This document shows, piece by piece, positions 42,370-53,157 of a stretch of DNA of 64,000 nucleotides (positions are counted from its first letter, which is position 1; each line of letters opens with the position of its first letter). The stretch is from Kitasatospora setae KM-6054 (GTDB lineage Bacteria > Actinomycetota > Actinomycetes > Streptomycetales > Streptomycetaceae): contig NC_016109.1 in the NCBI RefSeq assembly GCF_000269985.1, forward strand, positions 4,402,001 through 4,466,000, written 5' to 3'. A program made the position numbers and the translations under genes. A model generated the notes under the pieces. That model saw only the letters and a program-made list of their open reading frames with translations. It was not told where the DNA came from and searched no databases.

Positions 42370-43845
42370 TCAGCGGGCCCGGCGGGGCTTCGCGCGGGCG
42401 AGGTGCGCGGCGCAGTAGCGGGCGGCCGCCGGCCGGTCGGGCTTGCGGGAGCGGCCGGTCAGCGGGACGGGGCCGAGCAGCACGGCGTCCGGGCGGGCGG
42501 TGCCCATCCGGGCCAGCGGGGCGTGCAGGGCGGCGCGCAGCCGGCGGGGGTCCGCGCCGGGCCGGGGCTGCACCAGGGCGACCAGCCGCTCGTCGCCGTC
42601 CGGGTCGGGCACGCCCACCAGGACGGCGAGTTCGACCTCCGGCAGGTGCAGGGACGGCTCGTACAGCCCGGGGTAGATGTTCTCGGCGCGGCGCAGCACC
42701 ATGTCCTTGAGCCGCCCGGCCAGCACGATCCGCCCGTCCGGGTCGAGCCGGGCCCGGTCACCGGTGCGGACCCACGGGTCGGGGTCCTCGCCGAGGTAGC
42801 GGTCGCGGGCCGCCGGGGCGGCGAGCAGCAGTTCGCCGTCGTCCGCGAGCCGGGTGCGGACGCCCGGCAGCGGGTGGCCGAGCAGGTCGCCCGGGCCGTC
42901 GTGGGCGCTCTTGTCGCGCTCCTCGACGGCCGCGGCCGGGAACAGCTCGGTCAGCGCGTACACCCCCCACGCCTCCCGGGCGCCGGCCCGCTTCGCCCGG
43001 CGCAGCAGGCCGGCGTCGGCGGGCGCGGAGCCGGTCCAGACCCGGCCGGTCAGCCGGGTCAGCGGCCGCAGCCGGGGCGGCGTCAGGTAGGTCTCGTCCG
43101 GGGCGAGCCGGTCGACCTGCCGTTGCAGCACGGCGGTGCGGACGGCCGGCAGCGCGACGACCGCGCCCGCGGCCAGCGCCGGGACCAGCACGAACGTCGT
43201 CCCGCCCAGCACCGTCCGCCCCGGGCGGGGGCGCACCAGCGCGTCGACCGCCCGCATCCCGGCCGCCAGCGAGGCCCGCGAGTGCACCACCGCGCGCGGC
43301 GCCGACGTCGTCCCGGAGGTGAACACGACCACCGCGTCCCCGTCGCCCTCGTACCGGGCCGGGGCCGGCCCGGTCGGCTCGGCGAGCGGCCGGGCGCACC
43401 ACGGCCGGCGCGGGCCGACCGTCGCCACCGGGCCGAACGCCGCCAGCGGCGGCAGCTCCAGCCGCAGCCGCCGGGCCAGCGGCCGGGCCCACCCCGCGAC
43501 GGCCTGCGCGGCCGCGTCCGCCACCACCAGCGCGGGCGGCGCCAGCGCCAGCCGGGCCCGCAGCACCTCGGGCCCCGCGCCCGGGTCGAACACCGCGCAC
43601 CGCAGGCCCAGCCGGTCCGCGGCCAGCAGCAGCGCGAGGGCCCCCGGCCCGGGCCGGACCGCCAGCCCCAGGGTGTCCCCCGCCCGCAGCCCGTGGCCGT
43701 GGTGCAGCGCGGCGGCGTACCGCTCGGCGAGGTCGGCGAGGTCGCCGCAGCGGGCCAGCACCCGCGGGCTGCCGGTGCGGGTGGCGGCGAGCAGCGCGGG
43801 GCGCGAGGCGCCTTCGCGCAGGGTGCGGGCGAGCTGGTCGAGCAC
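42370..43845 (-). CDS. OleC-like AMP-dependent synthetase/ligase
   Basis: A 491-residue ANL-superfamily enzyme. The ATP P-loop is VVFTSGTTSAPRAVVHS, departing from the consensus at the Gly and final Lys. WGVYALTELFP is the adenylate motif, VRTGDRARLDPDGR the hinge and GRSRKPDRP the C-terminal Lys region. It may act as a beta-lactone synthetase like OleC, or adenylate a fatty or beta-hydroxy acid. Adjacent OleA- and OleD-like genes favour the former. The GTG at 43845 follows AAAGGA. It is 39 bp from the GT2 gene. Confidence 0.82.
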   Translation of the reverse strand: MLDQLARTLREGASRPALLAATRTGSPRVLARCGDLADLAERYAAALHHGHGLRAGDTLGLAVRPGPGALALLLAADRLGLRCAVFDPGAGPEVLRARLALAPPALVVADAAAQAVAGWARPLARRLRLELPPLAAFGPVATVGPRRPWCARPLAEPTGPAPARYEGDGDAVVVFTSGTTSAPRAVVHSRASLAAGMRAVDALVRPRPGRTVLGGTTFVLVPALAAGAVVALPAVRTAVLQRQVDRLAPDETYLTPPRLRPLTRLTGRVWTGSAPADAGLLRRAKRAGAREAWGVYALTELFPAAAVEERDKSAHDGPGDLLGHPLPGVRTRLADDGELLLAAPAARDRYLGEDPDPWVRTGDRARLDPDGRIVLAGRLKDMVLRRAENIYPGLYEPSLHLPEVELAVLVGVPDPDGDERLVALVQPRPGADPRRLRAALHAPLARMGTARPDAVLLGPVPLTGRSRKPDRPAAARYCAAHLARAKPRRAR

Positions 43846-43884
43846 GGCGGGGTCCTTTCGGTGGGTGGGGGCCGGACTACCGGA

Positions 43885-44730
43885 CTACCGGACGTCGGCG
43901 TCGCGCCGGCCCGCGCCGCGTTCGAGGTACCAGCGGGCGGTGCCGCGCAGGCCGTAGGCGCGGATCCGGCGGGTGGAGTTCTGGACCACCATGTCGGGCC
44001 GGTGGACGATCGCGGTGGTGCGGCGGCGGACCAGGTTGATGAAGGCGCGGTCGGTGGGGGAGGGGCGGCGGGGCATGCCCCCGGTGGCGAGGTAGAGGGC
44101 GGCGGTGATCGCCATGTTGTTGCCGGCGTGCATCCGGTACGGGGTGAGGTAGCCGTGCCGGCGGCGGTGGGCGGGGCGGATCCGGCCGAAGAGCGCGCCG
44201 AGGGCGACCAGGACGCGGAAGACGGCGCGTCCGGCCGGGCCGTGCTCGTCGCGGCGGGCGGTGACCCGCCCGCAGACCAGCCCGCCGGAGGCGCGCAGCG
44301 CGGCCCGGGCGGCGCCCGCCCAGCCGGGTTCGGGCAGGCAGTCGGCGTCGGTGCGGGCGAGCAGGGTCGCGCCGCGGCCGATGGCGTGCCGGAAGGCGGT
44401 GTCGACGGCGCAGCCGACGCCCTTCTCGGGCTCGGTGATCAGGTGGACCGGGAACGGCGCGGTGCGGGCGAAGGCGAGGACCTGCTCGGCGGTGGAGTCG
44501 GTGGAGCCGTTGTCGACGACCAGCAGGGTGAAGTCGCGGTCGCGCTGGGCGGCGAGGGCGCGCAGGGTGCCGCCGATCCGGTCGGCCTCCTGGTAGGCGG
44601 GGACGACGACCCACAGCTCGGTCGTCGTCGGCTCGGTGCCGCGTGGTTCGGTGCCGCGTGGTTCGGTGCCGCGCGGCTCGGCCGTCGGCGGCTCGGTCGT
44701 CGGGGGCTCGGCCCTCCGGGGCGCGGTCAC
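43885..44730 (-). CDS. GT2 glycosyltransferase in the Ole-like operon
   Basis: A 281-residue GT-A enzyme. LWVVVPAYQEADRIGGTLRA opens the fold, VDNGSTDSTAEQV follows, and the metal motif is ARTDADCLPEPGW. There is no clear membrane helix except a weak one near FRVLVALGALFGRI. It probably adds a sugar to the lipid product or a precursor. The GTG overlaps the OleA-like stop (GTGA). The first about 35 residues are coded by six 15-bp repeats (44631-44720) giving TEPRG units. Confidence 0.85.
   Translation of the reverse strand: MTAPRRAEPPTTEPPTAEPRGTEPRGTEPRGTEPTTTELWVVVPAYQEADRIGGTLRALAAQRDRDFTLLVVDNGSTDSTAEQVLAFARTAPFPVHLITEPEKGVGCAVDTAFRHAIGRGATLLARTDADCLPEPGWAGAARAALRASGGLVCGRVTARRDEHGPAGRAVFRVLVALGALFGRIRPAHRRRHGYLTPYRMHAGNNMAITAALYLATGGMPRRPSPTDRAFINLVRRRTTAIVHRPDMVVQNSTRRIRAYGLRGTARWYLERGAGRRDADVR
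44631..44720 (-). repeat. six 15-bp in-frame tandem repeats at the GT2 N-terminus
   Basis: Units related to GTTCGGTGCCGCGTG (plus strand) repeat six times and code for Thr-Glu-Pro-Arg-Gly-type units before the catalytic domain. Confidence 0.85.
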
Positions 44731-45734
44731 GACTTCTCCCAGACCATCGTCATCAGGCTGACGCCGCCGCCCAGGCCGACCATCAGGACGCGTTCGCCGG
44801 GCTCCAACTCGTCCATCACGAGATCGAGTTGGACGCCGATGGTGGCGGAGGCGAGGTTGCCGAGCTCGGGGACGGTGACGACCAGCTTCTCCGCGGGGAC
44901 GCCGGTCAGCTCCACGAAGCGCTCCAGGTACGGCAGGGTGACCTGGTGGACCAGCACGCGGGCGTAGGCGTCCCAGCCGAGGCCGGTGCGGGCGGCGACC
45001 CGGGTCAGGATGTCGGCGCCGATCTCCTCGAAGACGCCGCGCAACTCCTTGCCGCCGCCCCGGAAGTAGCTCCACTCGTCGCCGCGCGGGTGGCGCGAGC
45101 CGCCGCCGGGGATGCCGCCGACCTCCCAGTGCTCGGAGGCGGTCTGGGTCTCGACGTCCAGGATGCCGCCGCGCTCGACCCGTTCGACCAGGACGGCGGC
45201 GGCGCCGTCGCCGAAGGTGTAGCCGGCGAAGCCCGCCCGGAACTCGGCCAGCCCGGACGGGTCGCGGCGCATCGCCCGGCTGGGCGTCTCGCCGGTGACC
45301 ACCAGGGCGCGCCGGGCCCGGCCGGCCAGGATCATCGCGCGGGCGGTGTCGATCCCGTTGAGGAAGCTGTTGCAGGCGTTGGAGACGTCCAACGCGTGGG
45401 CGCGGGAGCCGAGTTCGGCCTGGACGAGGTGGGCGGTGGCGGGTTCGCAGACGTCCCGGGAGGCGGAGGCGAACAGCAGCAGGTCGAGGTCGGCGGGCTC
45501 CAGGCCGCGCCGGGCGAGGGCGCGGCGGGCCGCGCCGAGGGCGAGCGTGGAGGGGTGTTCGTCCGGCCCGGCGAAGCGGCGGGTGCGGATGCCGGTGGCC
45601 TTCTCGAACATGCCGTCGGGCAGCGGGAGGCGGGCGCCGGCGGCCACCTCGTCCTGCAACTGCCGTGAACTGACGGCCTGTCGCGGGAGGTGGGAGCCGA
45701 CGGCGGTGATTCCGACGCGGGGCAGCGGGTCCAT
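44727..45734 (-). CDS. OleA-like thiolase-fold condensing enzyme (KAS III family)
   Basis: A 335-residue condensing enzyme. The nucleophile Cys lies in DVSNACNSFLNGIDTARAMI, matching the OleA NACxxFINGMD pattern better than FabH (AACAGF). The upstream SRDVCEPATAHLVQAELG recalls the OleA Glu region (xRDxxEPSTA). The His is in VLVHQVT and the Asn in LGNLASATIG. OleA joins two fatty acyl-CoAs head to head to give a beta-keto acid; the same or acyl-ACP-primed chemistry is expected here. It is first in the operon, starting at ATG 45734. A FabH-like role is less likely. Confidence 0.88.
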   Translation of the reverse strand: MDPLPRVGITAVGSHLPRQAVSSRQLQDEVAAGARLPLPDGMFEKATGIRTRRFAGPDEHPSTLALGAARRALARRGLEPADLDLLLFASASRDVCEPATAHLVQAELGSRAHALDVSNACNSFLNGIDTARAMILAGRARRALVVTGETPSRAMRRDPSGLAEFRAGFAGYTFGDGAAAVLVERVERGGILDVETQTASEHWEVGGIPGGGSRHPRGDEWSYFRGGGKELRGVFEEIGADILTRVAARTGLGWDAYARVLVHQVTLPYLERFVELTGVPAEKLVVTVPELGNLASATIGVQLDLVMDELEPGERVLMVGLGGGVSLMTMVWEKS

Positions 45735-45862
45735 GCCCCGATGCTCGCGCCGGGGCGGCCGGCGGGGCGTGAGTACGGGTACTCAGCCGCGGCCGGGGAA
45801 TGCGGAGACGGCCCGGACGGCGGTGGTGCCGCCGTCCGGGCCGAACGCCCCCGGCCGGAGCG

Positions 45863-47344
45863 TCAGTTGTCGCTGTCCACCTGCACCGGAATGGCCTGGG
45901 CGGCCGGGGCCTCGCTGGTGGGAGCGGTGGCGGGTGCGGCGTTCATCGAGCCGAGCAGCTGGCGGGCCAGACCGAGGCCGGTGCCGCCCATGGTGAGCGC
46001 CTTGGCGAACAGCTCGGACATGCCCTCGGCACCGTTCAGCAGCACCATGTGCTCGACGTTGCCGAAGGCGTCCGCGCCGGCCCGGACGATGGCGGGCCAG
46101 TTCTCGGCCAACTGCTGGGCGACCACGGCCTCCTGGTTCTCGGCCAGGGCCGCGGCCCGGGCCTTGATGCCCTCCGCCTCGGCCAGGCCCTGGGCCCGGG
46201 TGGCCTCCGCCTCGGCGAGGCCCTTGGCGCGGGCCGCCTCGGCCTCGGCCAGGCCCTTCGCGGCCTCGGCGGCGGCCTGCGCCTCGCCGGTGGCCCGGGT
46301 GGCCTCGGCGGCGGCCAGGCCGCGGGCCCGGGTGGCCTCGGCCTCGGCGGCCGCGGCGACCTTGACCCGGTTGGCCTCGGCGGCGGTCTTCAGCTCGGTC
46401 TCCCGGGACAGCGCCTCGGCGGCGGAGATCCGGGCGTCGCGGTCGGCCTCGGCCTTGGTGCGGGTCTCGTACGCGCGGGCGTCGGCCGGCTTGCGGACGT
46501 CGGCCTGCAGCTGCTGCTCCTTGCGGTGCGCCTCCAGCTCGGCGACCTTGGTCTCCTGGACGACGACCTCCTGCCGGGCGGCGGCCTGGGCGAGCGGCCC
46601 GGCCTGCAGCGCGCGGGCCGCCGCGGTGTCCATCTCGGCCTGGTAACCGGCCTGCTGGATCCCCGAGTTGCGCGTCGCCTCGGCCTTGCGGGCGAACGCC
46701 TCCTGCTCGGCCTCGGTGGCCCGGCGGTCGGCCTCGGCGGCCGCGATCCGGGCGTCCCGCTGGACGGCGGCGGCGTGCGGCGCGGCCAGGTTGGTGATGT
46801 AGCCGGTCGGGTCCAGGATCTCCTGGATCTGCAGCGAGTCGATGATCAGGCCGAGCTTCTCCATCTCGATGCCCGAGGCGGAGCGGGTCTCGCCGGTGAG
46901 CCGCTCGCGGTCGCGGATCATGTCCTCGACGGTCAGCCCGCCGACGATCGAGCGCAGGTGGCCGGCGAACACGTTGTGCACCCGCTGGCCCATCATCTTC
47001 TGCTGGTCCAGGAAGCGGCGCGCGGCGTTCGCGATCGACGCCGGGTCGTCGCCGACCTTGAAGATGACGACGCCCTTGACGTGCACCGGGATGCCCTGCG
47101 AGGTCACGCACTCGACGTCCAGCGCGGCCTCGTTGAGGTCCAGCGAGAGCCGCCGGACCGCCTGGACGCCGGGGATCACCAGGGTGCCCCGTCCGGTGAC
47201 CACGCGGAAGCCGAGTCCCTCGCCGTGCCTGGAACCGGAGATGACGAGCGCCTCGTTCGGTTCGGCGACCCGCCACATCATTTTGAAGAGCAGCACCAGC
47301 AGGACCAGACCTGCCACGACCGCTCCGACGATGCCGATCAGCAT
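45863..47344 (-). CDS. flotillin/SPFH-domain membrane scaffold
   Basis: A 493-residue flotillin. One N-terminal membrane helix (IGIVGAVVAGLVLLVLLFKM), an SPFH domain (about 35-200, QGIPVHVKGVVIFKVGDDP), then a long Ala/Glu-rich coiled coil with AEA(E)ATRA-type repeats (about 200-420). A hydrophobic C-terminus ends in a Pro/Ala tail. Flotillins organise membrane microdomains. The ATG at 47344 follows GGGGGAG; an ATG at 47362 is a longer alternative. The small NfeD-like gene 200 bp upstream on the same strand is the expected partner. Confidence 0.93.
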   Translation of the reverse strand: MLIGIVGAVVAGLVLLVLLFKMMWRVAEPNEALVISGSRHGEGLGFRVVTGRGTLVIPGVQAVRRLSLDLNEAALDVECVTSQGIPVHVKGVVIFKVGDDPASIANAARRFLDQQKMMGQRVHNVFAGHLRSIVGGLTVEDMIRDRERLTGETRSASGIEMEKLGLIIDSLQIQEILDPTGYITNLAAPHAAAVQRDARIAAAEADRRATEAEQEAFARKAEATRNSGIQQAGYQAEMDTAAARALQAGPLAQAAARQEVVVQETKVAELEAHRKEQQLQADVRKPADARAYETRTKAEADRDARISAAEALSRETELKTAAEANRVKVAAAAEAEATRARGLAAAEATRATGEAQAAAEAAKGLAEAEAARAKGLAEAEATRAQGLAEAEGIKARAAALAENQEAVVAQQLAENWPAIVRAGADAFGNVEHMVLLNGAEGMSELFAKALTMGGTGLGLARQLLGSMNAAPATAPTSEAPAAQAIPVQVDSDN

Positions 47345-47543
47345 CGCGATCTCCCCCTTCATGGCACACCGGTCCGTGGCTGCGCTGGGTGGTGCAGTAG
47401 TGGGCGCGGAAGCCGGTGGCAGCGGCATTCTCCGCCCGCCGCCGCCCGGGGAGGAAGGGGGCGGGCGGGTGGGAACTCTCACTGTCCGGAAACGGCCGCC
47501 GCAGGTTTGCGGAGGCCGTCGGAAGCGCAGGAAGAGAGCGGTT

Positions 47544-47744
47544 TCAGAAGGGCTCGACGTAGACCGTCCGCGGTGGCTGGTACTCGACCACGACCACCAT
47601 CGTCCCGGGCTCCAGCGGTTCGCCCGGCACCGCCCGGTAGGCCAGGAACGCCTCGGTGCCCAGGCGTTCGGGAACGTGCACCATCACCTCGCCGACCAGG
47701 CCCGCGCCGATCCGCCCCGACACCCGTCCCACCAGTCCGATCAT
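47544..47744 (-). CDS. short NfeD/OB-fold-like protein upstream of flotillin
   Basis: A 66-residue beta-rich protein: MIGLVGRVSGRIGAGLVGEV then GEPLEPGTMVVVVEYQPPRTVYVEPF. Size and position resemble the OB-fold domain of NfeD-type flotillin partners, without the membrane part. It lies just upstream of flotillin on the minus strand and divergent from the thiC leader. The functional link is inferred from context. Confidence 0.68.
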   Translation of the reverse strand: MIGLVGRVSGRIGAGLVGEVMVHVPERLGTEAFLAYRAVPGEPLEPGTMVVVVEYQPPRTVYVEPF

Positions 47745-47867
47745 CCTCGGATTCTCCCCCGCCCGACGGTGGCCTGAACAGCGTCCGGACCCCGGGCGTG
47801 CTGGACCAGCCGTGCCGGGTGCCCTACGGTGAACGGCGAACGCAGGCGGCGAACGCCCCTGCGCGGA

Positions 47868-47974
47868 ACGGGAGCTCGGAGCACCGGGCTGAGAGGGCGC
47901 TGACGGCACGCGGCACGCGTGCCACCCGCTGCGCCGACCGCAGGAACCTGACCGGGTAATGCCGGCGTAGGGAG
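47868..47974 (+). ncRNA. TPP riboswitch of thiC
   Basis: The leader just upstream of thiC has the conserved TPP aptamer parts in order: CGGGCTGAGAGG (pyrimidine-sensor helix), a variable hairpin GGCACGCG/ACGCGTGCC, then GGAACCTGACCGGGTAATGC and GGCGTAGGGA closing helix P1. It begins near GGGAGC at 47870 and ends about 13 nt before the ATG, so the closing stem is next to the ribosome site (GGAGTGGAG). It should repress thiC when thiamine diphosphate is abundant. Confidence 0.93.
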
Positions 47975-47985
47975 TGGAGTACCGC

Positions 47986-49779
<1,794 letters not shown>

Positions 49780-49816
49780 CGGATCGTCACGCCGCACCGC
49801 CGCCCGACCCCGACCG

Positions 49817-49843
49817 GACGGGCCGTCAACCGGACGGCCCGTC
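49817..49843 (+). terminator. hairpin terminator after thiC
   Basis: GACGGGCCGTC and GACGGCCCGTC form a perfect 11-bp stem with an AACCG loop, 38 bp past the thiC stop. No T-run. The rest of the gap to 50003 holds no gene I can support. Confidence 0.75.
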
Positions 49844-50003
49844 AGTCGACTGTGGGCCGGGCGGCCAGGGGGGCCGCCCGCGAGGCGGCCCTCGTCACCG
49901 CCGCCGGCGTCCTGCCCGACGTCCTCCGGCACAGCGTGCGCGACGTCCCGCGCTGAGCGCGCGGCGCCGGTAACGTGGGGGCGGCCGCTGCCACGGAGGA
50001 GAG

Positions 50004-50549
50004 ATGAACCCGGAGCACCTCGCCCTGATCGAGGAATTCCGCAGGTCCGCACCGTCGAACTTCAAGATCGAGTTCTCCGGTGACGTCATCATCGTGCAGG
50101 CGTCGCCGTCGGCCATCCACGAGCGGAACCTCTCGGTCGTCCGCCGGCAGTTCGAGGCGCACGCGCCGGACGGCTACCTCTCCACCGGGAACATGGACCT
50201 GGTGTCCCCCCAGGTCGCCAAGCTGCGCAACCCCGACCTGACGTACCTCCCGGAGGACGCCATGGTCACCACGGCCAACGAGGTTCCGGCCGAACCGGCG
50301 CTCATCGCCGTCGAGATCGTCTCGCCGTCGAACCCGGAGAACGACTGGGTCGGCAAGCTCCGCGACTATCCGCTGATGCGGATCCCGCTCTACCTGCTGG
50401 TCGACGCCTCCCGGAAGACCGTCACCCTCTTCGGGGAGCCCGAGGCCGGGCGCTACCGGATGCGGGAGGACGCCGACTTCGGGGAGAGCGTCCACATCCC
50501 GGAGCCCTTCGGCTTCGTCCTCGACACCGCCGTCCTGCTCCCGTACTGA
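50004..50549 (+). CDS. Uma2-family (DUF820) putative restriction-endonuclease-fold protein
   Basis: A 181-residue protein of the Uma2/DUF820 family with a PD-(D/E)xK-like core: the Asp in RNPDLTYLPE and the Glu in LIAVEIVSPSNP, followed by KLRDYPLMRIPLYLLVD. Such proteins are numerous in streptomycetes and cyanobacteria. Nuclease activity is predicted from fold, and the function is unknown. The ATG follows GGAGGAGAG. It stands alone. Confidence 0.87.
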   Translation: MNPEHLALIEEFRRSAPSNFKIEFSGDVIIVQASPSAIHERNLSVVRRQFEAHAPDGYLSTGNMDLVSPQVAKLRNPDLTYLPEDAMVTTANEVPAEPALIAVEIVSPSNPENDWVGKLRDYPLMRIPLYLLVDASRKTVTLFGEPEAGRYRMREDADFGESVHIPEPFGFVLDTAVLLPY

Positions 50550-50813
50550 GGCCCGGGGCGGGGAACGGCCAGTAGCGTCCGGTGCCGCTGTTGACCTGGG
50601 GCGTTCGCGAGGGCCGCGAGTGGCGAAGGGGGACCCCGTGCACGACGTACGGCTACCAGCTGTTCCGGCCGGTCGGGGTGCGGGCCGGGCTGGAAGATCC
50701 GTGCGCGGCGCCCGCCGCTCGCGGGGGATCCGTGCGCCTGCGGCCCGGCGGCGCGGGCCGGGGTGAGGATGCGGGGGAACCGTCCGTTCCCCGTCCACCT
50801 TGGAGGCGCCCCC

Positions 50814-52025
50814 ATGCCGGCCGACGTTCACTCCCCGCTCGACGGACTGCGCCGCGACGCCGCCGCGCTCCGGCCCGAACTCGTCGCACTGCGCCGCGCC
50901 CTGCACCGCGAGCCCGAGATCGGGCTCGACCTGCCGCGCACCCGGGCCAGGGTGCTCGCCGCGCTCGACGGCCTCCCGCTGGAGGTCACCCTCGGCGAGC
51001 GGCTCTCCTCGGTCACCGCGGTGCTGCGCGGCGGCCGTCCCGGCCCGAACGTGCTGCTCCGCGCCGACCTCGACGCGCTGCCGGTCCGGGAGAACACCGG
51101 CCTCCCGTACGCCTCGGAGCTTCCCGACGCGATGCACGCCTGCGGGCACGACCTGCACACCGCCGCGCTGGTCGGCGCGGCCCGGCTGCTCGCCGAGCGG
51201 CGCGAACAGCTGGCCGGCAGCGTGGTGTTCATGTTCCAGCCGGGCGAGGAGGGCGGGGGCGGCGCGGCGCTGATGGTCGAGGACGGCGTCCTGGACGCGG
51301 CCGGCGAACGGGTCTCCGCCGCGTACGCCCTGCACGTCGGCGCCGCGCTGCTGCCCGCCGGGTACGTGGCCGGGCGGCCCGGGCCGATCATGGCCGCTTC
51401 CGACACCCTGCGGGTCGTCGTCCGGGGCCGCGGCGGCCACGGTTCCAGCCCGCACCTGGCCCTCGATCCCGTCCCGGTCGCCTGCGAGGCGGTGCTGGCC
51501 CTGCAGACCATGGTGACCCGGCGCTTCGACGCCTTCGACCCGGTGGTGCTGACGGTCGGCACCTTCCACGCGGGCACCGCCGAGAACGTCATCCCGGACG
51601 AGGCGGCCTTCGGCGCGACCGTCCGCTCGTTCTCCCCGGCGGCCCGCGAACTGGTCCTGGCCGAGGCGGTCCGGGTGGTCCGGGGCATCGGCGCGGCGCA
51701 CGGCTGCGAGGTCGACGCGGTCGTCGAGCACGGCTACCCGGTGACGGTCAACGACCCCGCCGAGGCCGCGTACGCCGAGCGGACGGCGCGCGCGCTGCTC
51801 GGCGACGACCGCTACGTCGAGATGCCCAGGCCGCTGGCCGGCTCCGAGGACTTCGGGGTGCTGGCGGCACAGGTGCCCGGCGCGTACGTGATGTTCGGCG
51901 CCTGCCCGGCGGACACCGACCCGTTCACCGCCCCGTACAACCACTCCGCGGAGGCCCGCTTCGACGACGGGGTGCTCGGGGACGCGGCCGCGCTGCTGGC
52001 CGCGCTGGCCCTCGGGCGCGGCTGA
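50814..52025 (+). CDS. M20-family amidohydrolase
   Basis: A 403-residue metallohydrolase of the M20D group (IAA-amino acid hydrolase/N-acyl amino acid amidohydrolase type). Metal-site residues lie in LLRADLDALPV, MHACGHDLHTAALVG (HxCGHD), FQPGEEGGGG (Glu pair) and the final YNHSAEARFDD His. The dimerisation domain contains GRGGHGSSPH. It hydrolyses an N-acyl or peptide-like amide. The ATG follows a TTGGAGGCGCCCCC ribosome site. It is convergent with the double-Lrp regulator. Confidence 0.9.
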   Translation: MPADVHSPLDGLRRDAAALRPELVALRRALHREPEIGLDLPRTRARVLAALDGLPLEVTLGERLSSVTAVLRGGRPGPNVLLRADLDALPVRENTGLPYASELPDAMHACGHDLHTAALVGAARLLAERREQLAGSVVFMFQPGEEGGGGAALMVEDGVLDAAGERVSAAYALHVGAALLPAGYVAGRPGPIMAASDTLRVVVRGRGGHGSSPHLALDPVPVACEAVLALQTMVTRRFDAFDPVVLTVGTFHAGTAENVIPDEAAFGATVRSFSPAARELVLAEAVRVVRGIGAAHGCEVDAVVEHGYPVTVNDPAEAAYAERTARALLGDDRYVEMPRPLAGSEDFGVLAAQVPGAYVMFGACPADTDPFTAPYNHSAEARFDDGVLGDAAALLAALALGRG

Positions 52026-52039
52026 GCCGCCCTGAGGGG

Positions 52040-53035
52040 TCAGGGCTCGATCGGGACGTAGTCGGTGCGGCGGCCGTCCGGGGTGAGGAGGTGGCCGACG
52101 AGCTTGGGCGTGCGCAGCGTGACGTGCCGGTCGCGGACCCGGATCGCCGGGTGGTGCTGGACCAGGTCCTGCTCGATCCGGCGGAGGTCGGGGAGCTGCG
52201 GGGCGATCAGGTAGAGGGCGAGGTTGGCGGGGCCGACGGTGACCGCGCACATCCGGGTCTGCGGCAGGGCGGCGAGCCGGCGGGCGGCGTCGGGGAGGGC
52301 GGCGGGCGGGACGTCCAGCCAGAGCATCGCGCCGACGGGGTGGCCGGTGACCCGGGGCGACGCGTCGCAGCGCAGCACCGCCCGGCCGCCGGCCCGGAGT
52401 TCGGCGAGCCGGCGGCGGACGGTGCTGGCGGGCAGGCCGGTGCGGGCGGCGAGCGCGGCGTAGGGCATCCGGCCGTCCGCGCCGAGGGCCCGGATCAGCG
52501 CGAGGTCCTCCTCGACCCGCCGGTCGGCGCCCGGCCGGGCGGCGCCGGGCGGGGGCGCGGCGATGGCGCGGCGCTGCTCGGCGTCGAGGGCGCCGTTGGA
52601 GAACCGGCTGCCCTCGACCAGGGTCCGTTCGACCAGCGTGGTGCGGGTGCGCAGCACGCCGGGGACGGTGCCGAGCCGGTCGACCAGGTACCCGGTGAGG
52701 GCGGCGTGGTCGTACGCGGCGACGGTCAGCAGCAGGTCGGCGTCGCCGGTGACCAGTTCGATGCTGGCGGTCTGCGGGTGCCGGGCCAGCGCCGCGGCGA
52801 CGGCGCCGACCCGGTCGGCGGGGCAGTCGACCTGGACGAGCGCGGTCAGGCCGCGGCCGATCCGGTCGGCGGAGGGGTAGCAGGTCACCCAGGCGTCGCC
52901 GTTCGCGGCGAGCCGGGCCCAGCGCCGGGAGAGGGTGGCCGGGTCGACGCCGAGCGGGGCGGCCAGCCGGGACCAGGGGGCTCGCGGGTCGACCCGGAGG
53001 GCGTCGACGAGCGCCAGGTCGAGTTCGTCGATCAT
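52040..53035 (-). CDS. double Lrp/AsnC-domain regulator
   Basis: A 331-residue protein with two tandem Lrp/AsnC units. The first helix-turn-helix is DELDLALVDALRVDPRAPWS and ATLSRRWARLAANG. The second, about residue 175, is DLALIRALGADGRMPYAALA then ASTVRRRLAELRAGG. Each is followed by a RAM-like ligand domain. It is divergent from an MFS transporter and likely regulates it. Such fused forms are common in streptomycetes. The inducer is unknown. Confidence 0.88.
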   Translation of the reverse strand: MIDELDLALVDALRVDPRAPWSRLAAPLGVDPATLSRRWARLAANGDAWVTCYPSADRIGRGLTALVQVDCPADRVGAVAAALARHPQTASIELVTGDADLLLTVAAYDHAALTGYLVDRLGTVPGVLRTRTTLVERTLVEGSRFSNGALDAEQRRAIAAPPPGAARPGADRRVEEDLALIRALGADGRMPYAALAARTGLPASTVRRRLAELRAGGRAVLRCDASPRVTGHPVGAMLWLDVPPAALPDAARRLAALPQTRMCAVTVGPANLALYLIAPQLPDLRRIEQDLVQHHPAIRVRDRHVTLRTPKLVGHLLTPDGRRTDYVPIEP

Positions 53036-53157
53036 GGCTGATCCTTGCGCGGGGTCGGCCGCAGGAACGGATTCGTGCGTGGGCGGTGCGGTGGCCTCCA
53101 GGTTAGCCATCCTTGCCGCCACCCCCACCACCCTCCGCACCCCCCACGGAACCGCCG

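Noticed and set aside
49852..49956. 34-residue GTG frame after the thiC terminator
   Set aside because: Open frame only; no ribosome site, Arg/Ala-rich composition and no recognised family.
50550..50813. Possible small gene between the Uma2 and amidohydrolase genes
   Set aside because: Frames here are Arg/Gly/Pro-rich with no supported start. Only a short direct repeat (GATCCGTGCGC) is visible.
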